Assembly (NCBI GenBank): GCA_005222965.1
Contig: NJBG01000001.1
Span: 208,323 to 272,322, forward strand
Direction: 5' to 3'
Length of the DNA: 64,000 nucleotides
From: Candidatus Woesearchaeota archaeon B3_Woes
GTDB lineage: Archaea > Nanobdellota > Nanobdellia > Woesearchaeales > B3-WOES
In this document: positions 59,542-64,000 of the stretch, in pieces
Layout of the letters: each line of letters begins with the position of its first letter
How positions within the stretch are numbered: position 1 is the first letter of the stretch
Made by a program: the position numbers and the translations under genes
The notes under the pieces: generated by a model
What the model was told of the DNA's origin: nothing
Seen by the model: only the letters and a program-made list of their open reading frames with translations
Database searches by the model: none

Positions 59542-61305
59542 TTATTCTAAAACAGCTTTAATTCTTCTAATACCTGCAGCAGAACTCTCTTCTTTTTTTA
59601 TCTTAAAATGACCTAATTCAGAAATATTTTTTATATGGGGACCCATACAAATCTCTTTTGAATAATCTCCAATAGAATAAACAGTTACTTTCGAAGGATA
59701 CTTTGCGCCAAACTCTGATTGTGCACCTGATTTCAATGCCTTGTCTAATTTCATTTCCTCACTTGTAACTTTTAATTTTTTCTGAATAACTTTATTCACT
59801 TCATCCTCAACAGCTTTCTTCTCTTCTGGTGTTAATTTTCTATCAAAATTAAAATCATATCTAAGTCTTTCAGGAGTTATGTTACTCCCTTTTTGTTTTA
59901 TATTTGGATTTTTCAAAACTTTTCTTAATGCTTCTCCAAGCAAATGCGTTGCAGTATGAAGCTTAGCAGTTATTTCAGATGATTCACTTAAGCCGCCTTT
60001 AAATCTCTTCTCTGCTCCTACCCTCGACAATTCCTGATGTTTCTCAAACTCTTTATCAAAACATTTTACATCAACAGTTTGTTTTCTTTCTTTAGCAAGC
60101 TCTTCAGTCATTTCTATTGGAAACCCATAACTTTGGAATAAAAAGAATGCATCTTTTCCAGAAATCTTTCCTTTACTATTAATTTTTTCAAATTGTCTTA
60201 AACCTTTTTCTAAAGTATCTCTAAATTTCTCCTCTTCTTTTGATAATTCATCCAAAATAAATTTTTTATTTTTATTAAGCTCTGGATAATCAGTTTTATA
60301 CATATCAATTACACTCTTTGCAAGAGGTTCGCATAATCCCTTTTCAATTCCTAAAAGTTTTCCATGTCTAATAGCTCTTCTAATAAACCTTCTAAGAATA
60401 TAACCTTGATCAAGATTACTAGGCACAACTCCCCTCTCATCTCCAAGAATAAATGTTGATGCTTTCACATGATCTGATATAATCATAACACTATTCATTT
60501 GTTCTTTATTGAATTTTTTAATATTAGATAATTTTTTTATTTCATCAATAATAGGAATAAAGATTTCTGTTTCATAAACATTGTTTTTGCCTTGTAACAT
60601 GGCAATTGTTCTTTCAACACCCATTCCAGTATCAACATTTTGTTGTTTTAACTTAACAAATTTATCTTCTCCTACTTTATCATACTCCATAAAAACATCG
60701 TTCCATATTTCAAAATATTTCCCGCAGTTACAACCAGGTTTACAATCTGAACCGCATGATTTTTTCCCAGTATCTATAAACATCTCTGTACAAGGACCAC
60801 AGGGGCCTGTTTTTCCAGCAGGACCCCACCAATTATCTTTCTTAGGCAAAAAAAAGATTCTCTCCTTAGGTATTCCTAATGATTCCCATATTCCAGCAGA
60901 TTCAATATCTTTAGGAGCATCTTTATCTCCTTTAAAACAAGTGATATATAATTTAGAAACATCAAACATTAAAACTTCTGTCAAAAATTCAAAACTCCAT
61001 TCAATTGCATCTTTTTTAAAATAATCTCCAAAACTCCAGTTTCCAAGCATCTCAAAAAAAGTTAAATGAGTAGAATCGCCAACTTCATCTATATCCCCTG
61101 TTCTAATGCACTTCTGAACATCAACTATCCTTTTTCCTAAAGGATGGGGTTGTCCTGTTAAAAAAGGGACTAAAGGATGCATTCCAGCTGTTGTAAACAA
61201 CACAGTCGGATCATGCTCTGGAATAAGAGAAGCAGAATCTATTAGAGCATGGTGTTTGCTCTTAAAAAATTCAATATATTTCTTTTTTAGTTCTAAAGCA
61301 TTCAT
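59542..61305 (-). CDS. alaS: Alanyl-tRNA synthetase without C-Ala domain
   Basis: 587 residues, against about 870-900 for most AlaRS. The aminoacylation core (FTTAGMHPLVPFLTGQPHPL, TFFEMLGNWSFGDYF, GPCGPCTEM) is bacterial-type with a CGSDCKPGCNCGKYFE zinc-like cluster. The editing domain HTATHLL and the CMGPH pair are present; the protein ends right after it (AAGIRRIKAVLE), so the C-terminal C-Ala domain is absent. The core should still charge and edit. Confidence 0.95.
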   Translation of the reverse strand: MNALELKKKYIEFFKSKHHALIDSASLIPEHDPTVLFTTAGMHPLVPFLTGQPHPLGKRIVDVQKCIRTGDIDEVGDSTHLTFFEMLGNWSFGDYFKKDAIEWSFEFLTEVLMFDVSKLYITCFKGDKDAPKDIESAGIWESLGIPKERIFFLPKKDNWWGPAGKTGPCGPCTEMFIDTGKKSCGSDCKPGCNCGKYFEIWNDVFMEYDKVGEDKFVKLKQQNVDTGMGVERTIAMLQGKNNVYETEIFIPIIDEIKKLSNIKKFNKEQMNSVMIISDHVKASTFILGDERGVVPSNLDQGYILRRFIRRAIRHGKLLGIEKGLCEPLAKSVIDMYKTDYPELNKNKKFILDELSKEEEKFRDTLEKGLRQFEKINSKGKISGKDAFFLFQSYGFPIEMTEELAKERKQTVDVKCFDKEFEKHQELSRVGAEKRFKGGLSESSEITAKLHTATHLLGEALRKVLKNPNIKQKGSNITPERLRYDFNFDRKLTPEEKKAVEDEVNKVIQKKLKVTSEEMKLDKALKSGAQSEFGAKYPSKVTVYSIGDYSKEICMGPHIKNISELGHFKIKKEESSAAGIRRIKAVLE

Positions 61306-61351
61306 AGAAATAAGAATAAACTTAATTCTTTTAAAGGTTACTATATTATAT

Positions 61352-61798
61352 TTATCCTTTTCTGATGATTATATTTGCTTGTTTATTTTTTATAGAGATG
61401 AGTTCTATATATAATTGTTCATCTCCAAGATATAATGTTTTTGATTTTTGAGGTTGAACACGAATTGGTAAAGGGTTTCCAAAGAAAGATATTGTTCTAA
61501 CATCAAAGTCTAATGCAAAATATTGCTGAAAATAATCTGTATTAGAAGAAAAAGGGTTAGATTTTAGAGAAAACTTGGCTCTTTTTCTATCTTTGGTTAA
61601 ATCATAAAGTGAAAGTATATATGATCCTCCATCTGTTATAATATCAACTTTACCATATTCATCAATAGTAATCTGTTCTGTGTTTAATGTTGCAAACGCA
61701 ACTATTTGATTACTGCTATCAACACTAGGGAAAACTGCTATAAGAGCTATTAATAATACTAAAACAAATCCAAGACTTAATACTTCTTTATTATTCAT
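61352..61798 (-). CDS. Secreted or membrane-anchored hypothetical protein
   Basis: 148 residues with an N-terminal hydrophobic segment (EVLSLGFVLVLLIALIAVF) acting as signal or anchor. The remainder is beta-rich (IVAFATLNTEQITIDEYG, LYLGDEQLYIELISI). Not recognised. Single gene between alaS and the HEPN gene. Confidence 0.6.
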   Translation of the reverse strand: MNNKEVLSLGFVLVLLIALIAVFPSVDSSNQIVAFATLNTEQITIDEYGKVDIITDGGSYILSLYDLTKDRKRAKFSLKSNPFSSNTDYFQQYFALDFDVRTISFFGNPLPIRVQPQKSKTLYLGDEQLYIELISIKNKQANIIIRKG

Positions 61799-61884
61799 AA
61801 TTTCACCTCTAATACCTTATTTATTTTCAAAGTTTAAAAATATTACTATATTAACAAAGATTAGAATAATCTTTCTAGAACATA

Positions 61885-61938
61885 AGAAAAGCTTTTCGCT
61901 TTTCTGGGCTCTAGAAAAACTAGAACAGTTTTTCTAGA
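61885..61938. terminator. Two hairpins at the 3' end of the HEPN gene
   Basis: AGAAAAGC/GCTTTTCT (61885-61905) and TCTAGAAAAACT/AGTTTTTCTAGA (61910-61921 with 61927-61938) are perfect stems of 8 and 12 bp. The larger one straddles the stop codon of the HEPN gene (61920-61922), so it is part of that mRNA's 3' end and probably a terminator or stability element for genes on either strand. Confidence 0.55.
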
Positions 61939-62666
61939 ATATCTAAGGTATACAAAATCATTGCCTGAGTCTGTTGTTCAGAAGGGCTAAATGCTTCTTT
62001 CTTTTTATGCACAGAAAAAACTCTAACCTGATTAACAAGGTGAATCTGATTAGTCAAAGCTGGGTCCAAAGCAACATTTTTTTCTTTTAGTTTTGCAATT
62101 AAATTACCTAATCCAATACCAGGGCTTTTCTCTAAAATGTCTTGGCCAGTAACATCATAATACTTTCTATGTAAAGCAGCCTCTAAAACCCTTCCGCATA
62201 ATATAACAGAACTTCTATAGCATTCATTTTTATAACATTTTTCTAATTCTTTCAAATCCAAAACAACATCCGATCTAATATCAGATGGAATATTCTTTGG
62301 AATCTTAATAAAAGATTCTTTCCTTTCAGAAGGAAAAGTTATATATTTTATCAACAAATCAATCTTTTTAATAAATTTCTGTAATTCCTCAATATTTGTT
62401 GTATCTAATTGAGGCAGAATTTCCATAAGGTGATTAAGTTTTTCCTGTCCAACAGCACTATCCTGTACAATAGTCTGTAATTGTAATGGGGCATTTTTTA
62501 CCTTCTTTATGGCCTTTTGTAATGCTTGTTGATAGTATTTTCTTTGATTTAAATCATAATCCAACATTGCCTTATTAGGGTCTATATGTTTGTCTAACTG
62601 AACATTATGTTTAACAGCAGTTTCTAATGCGAATTTTAATTGTTGAAAATCTTTTTTGAAACTCAT
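61920..62666 (-). CDS. HEPN (DUF4145-like) protein with R-x4-H motif
   Basis: 248 residues. The N-terminal part is helical and Gln/Lys-rich. Residues 135-245 resemble the DUF4145/HEPN domain: LKELEKCYKNECYRSSVIL, GRVLEAALHRKYYD and RVFSVHKKK, containing R215-x4-H220, the HEPN ribonuclease signature. Such domains can cleave RNA in defence or stress, or be structural. The ATG is preceded by GAGGTATTAAA. Its 5' region is partly duplicated upstream. Confidence 0.65.
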   Translation of the reverse strand: MSFKKDFQQLKFALETAVKHNVQLDKHIDPNKAMLDYDLNQRKYYQQALQKAIKKVKNAPLQLQTIVQDSAVGQEKLNHLMEILPQLDTTNIEELQKFIKKIDLLIKYITFPSERKESFIKIPKNIPSDIRSDVVLDLKELEKCYKNECYRSSVILCGRVLEAALHRKYYDVTGQDILEKSPGIGLGNLIAKLKEKNVALDPALTNQIHLVNQVRVFSVHKKKEAFSPSEQQTQAMILYTLDILEKLF

Positions 62667-62760
62667 TTTAATACCTCAAGATTTCAACCTTGAAAACTTT
62701 AATTTTCATTGGTTGAAAATCTTTTTTAAATCCCATATTTATACCTTAAAATTCAAAACT
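62667..62760 (-). repeat. Imperfect 5' duplication with a short upstream ORF
   Basis: The segment GGTTGAAAATCTTTTTTAAA with following TCCCAT and TATACC (about 62711-62745) repeats the start region of the HEPN gene (TGTTGAAAATCTTTTTTGAA, 62641-62660). On the minus strand it encodes a 22-codon upstream ORF (62736-62668) opening MGFKKDFQ, compared with MSFKKDFQ in the gene. The uORF stop overlaps the gene's leader, 1 nt before its start. Confidence 0.6.
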
Positions 62761-62778
62761 TTTATAGTTTTCTATCAA

Positions 62779-63969
62779 TTAAGCTAAAAAATACTTTAAT
62801 TTTCTTTGTGTTTTCAATTTATTCAATATAACACTATTAGATAAAACCTTGTCTAAATCAAATCTAAAATTTTTTTGGACCATTGTCCGCGCATAATCAA
62901 TCATCTCTTCTTTAGATGAAAATATTATAGGTTTATTTTGCATGGCCTTTCTCGTTGCTTCTCTAACAACCCATACACCTAAAGGAGCATAATACTCATT
63001 TGTTATAAATCTTAAACATAATACAGTTGATTTTCTTTTTATATTCTTTAATTTCTTTAAAATAGGCAACCTAGAAGCGTAATAACCACCAGCAGTTTCT
63101 CCAGCATAAGATTTTCTGCCATAAACATCTTCATAATCCGTTGCATAAAATTTCTTGTGTTTGCTCCAGGGATTTATTTGTAAAGGAACTCCCATCTCAA
63201 ATAACTCAAAATTCCAAACATCTGGAAACATCAAAACCAGATAATAATTTCCTAAATACCCTCCAAAAAAAACCATATAATCTGTTTCAGAATAATACTT
63301 AATCTCATTAATAATTCTTTTACTTAACATATCATCAGTAGCTGTAATGCTCCACTTTGTTGGAACAAGCTTTCTATTATTCTTAATCCCTATATTTCCA
63401 ATAGATAGTAATTTACTTAAAAAATTCTCATCAAATCCTTTATCATATAAATAATTTAAAGCTCCTTCTGCTTTCAAATCATAATCATCAACAACTTTTT
63501 CAACTTTAGAACTAACAAAAGAGTTAGATGTTATTTTTGCCTGTTTAAGCTGTGCTTTAGGACCAGTGGGTGTCATAATTCTATCAGTATAAAGGCCAAA
63601 AACAGGTTTATCCTTAAGATGAATTTCAACATCAACTGGTTTAGAAGCCATACCTACTTCCTGTGCAATTTCTAAAAATTTTGTAGAGTTTTTTACATGA
63701 GTTTTGAATCTAGAATTTATTAACGCGCTTCTATAATCTACAATATCAGGAATCTTAAATTGATTATCAGCCCAGTATCTCGGTGCATCATAAATCCACG
63801 CCTTTTCTTTAACTTCAACAGGGCTCAATAAGCCAACATTAAGATTAGGATATCCTACATGTCCAACAAAAGGAGCAGGAGAACTTCCCTCAAAATCTCT
63901 TTTAGTAAGCTTAGGCTTTACTCTAAACATAGCTTCCTGTGCAATATTACGAGAGAATTTTACATTCAT
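62779..63969 (-). CDS. nreA: NreA DNA repair protein
   Basis: 396-residue archaeal Nre protein: SSPAPFVGHVGYPNLNVG and DAPRYWADNQFKIPDIV at the N-terminus, GYLGNYYLVLMFPDVWNFEL in the middle and LGVWVVREATRKAM near the end are the conserved blocks. The C-terminal TQRKLKYFLA fits a PCNA-interacting (PIP) motif Q-x-x-L-x-x-F-L. Nre proteins protect against mitomycin C damage. The TATA box GATTTAAATATG (63988-64000) is centred about 25 nt before the ATG. Confidence 0.92.
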   Translation of the reverse strand: MNVKFSRNIAQEAMFRVKPKLTKRDFEGSSPAPFVGHVGYPNLNVGLLSPVEVKEKAWIYDAPRYWADNQFKIPDIVDYRSALINSRFKTHVKNSTKFLEIAQEVGMASKPVDVEIHLKDKPVFGLYTDRIMTPTGPKAQLKQAKITSNSFVSSKVEKVVDDYDLKAEGALNYLYDKGFDENFLSKLLSIGNIGIKNNRKLVPTKWSITATDDMLSKRIINEIKYYSETDYMVFFGGYLGNYYLVLMFPDVWNFELFEMGVPLQINPWSKHKKFYATDYEDVYGRKSYAGETAGGYYASRLPILKKLKNIKRKSTVLCLRFITNEYYAPLGVWVVREATRKAMQNKPIIFSSKEEMIDYARTMVQKNFRFDLDKVLSNSVILNKLKTQRKLKYFLA

Positions 63970-64000
63970 GTTAAGAGTATGTTTTCCTCATATTTAAATC

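Overview
The window reads as a chromosome segment of an AT-rich archaeon, most likely a member of the Nanoarchaeota/DPANN radiation (Woesearchaeales- or Pacearchaeales-like). Archaeal markers visible are the KH-beta-CASP nuclease FttA/aCPSF1, a proteasome beta subunit, Cdc6/Orc1, aEF-1beta with its zinc-finger partner, deoxyhypusine synthase, NreA, archaeal-type riboflavin synthase, the CTP-dependent riboflavin kinase RbkR, RtcB/archease/RtcA, class III (pilin-like) signal peptides, and TATA boxes lying about 27 nt upstream of most start codons (leaderless transcripts). Bacterial-type SerRS and a short AlaRS without C-Ala fit DPANN gene mixtures. The lineage is inferred from gene content only.

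Layout. 1-4.2 kb: truncated orphan ORF, HD hydrolase, putative metallopeptidase, a decayed GXGXG-repeat gene, RNase HII and an HPF-like protein. 4.47-4.90 kb: two divergent tRNA genes, an initiator tRNA-Met that I parse with four introns and a tRNA-Ser(GCU) with two, both interrupted inside the T-loop and both with a TATA box placed so that the transcript starts at the mature 5' end. 4.9-10.1 kb: PilT-like ATPase with KH domain, esterase, GH130 phosphorylase, SerRS, TrmB regulator. 10.2-14.2 kb: a TrmB-type operator and a three-gene operon ending in a secreted beta-rich protein, Cdc6 and a large orphan. 14.2-21.6 kb: accessory metabolism (SDR, enolase superfamily, P-loop kinase, TrmB plus radical SAM, Nudix, cupin, CYTH). 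21.7-23.8 kb: a truncated C5 DNA methyltransferase, a tiny HTH protein and an AlbA_2/Schlafen-type protein, followed by a non-coding inverted repeat. 23.8-31.1 kb: Sua5, a guanidino-group enzyme, phosphoesterase, RtcB, PEBP lipoprotein, archease, TatD. 31.2-38.1 kb: hypusine/polyamine operon, ValRS, RtcA. 38.1-49.4 kb: coiled-coil protein, aEF-1beta, CheY-like protein, an RHH-HisRS fusion, MetAP, aspartate kinase, FttA, proteasome. 49.5-55.2 kb: cell-surface genes (pilin-like, Ca-binding, M64 peptidase). 55.2-59.5 kb: riboflavin/FAD cluster. 59.5-64 kb: AlaRS, HEPN protein and NreA.

Themes. RNA splicing and repair stands out: tRNAs with unusually many introns share the window with tRNA ligase RtcB, its activator archease and the cyclase RtcA. 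Riboflavin genes form a divergent unit with an apparent RbkR operator. The deoxyhypusine synthase operon carries a decarboxylase and an agmatinase-like enzyme but no spermidine synthase, which suggests an agmatine-based hypusination route. No rRNA, CRISPR array, transposase or integrase gene was seen.
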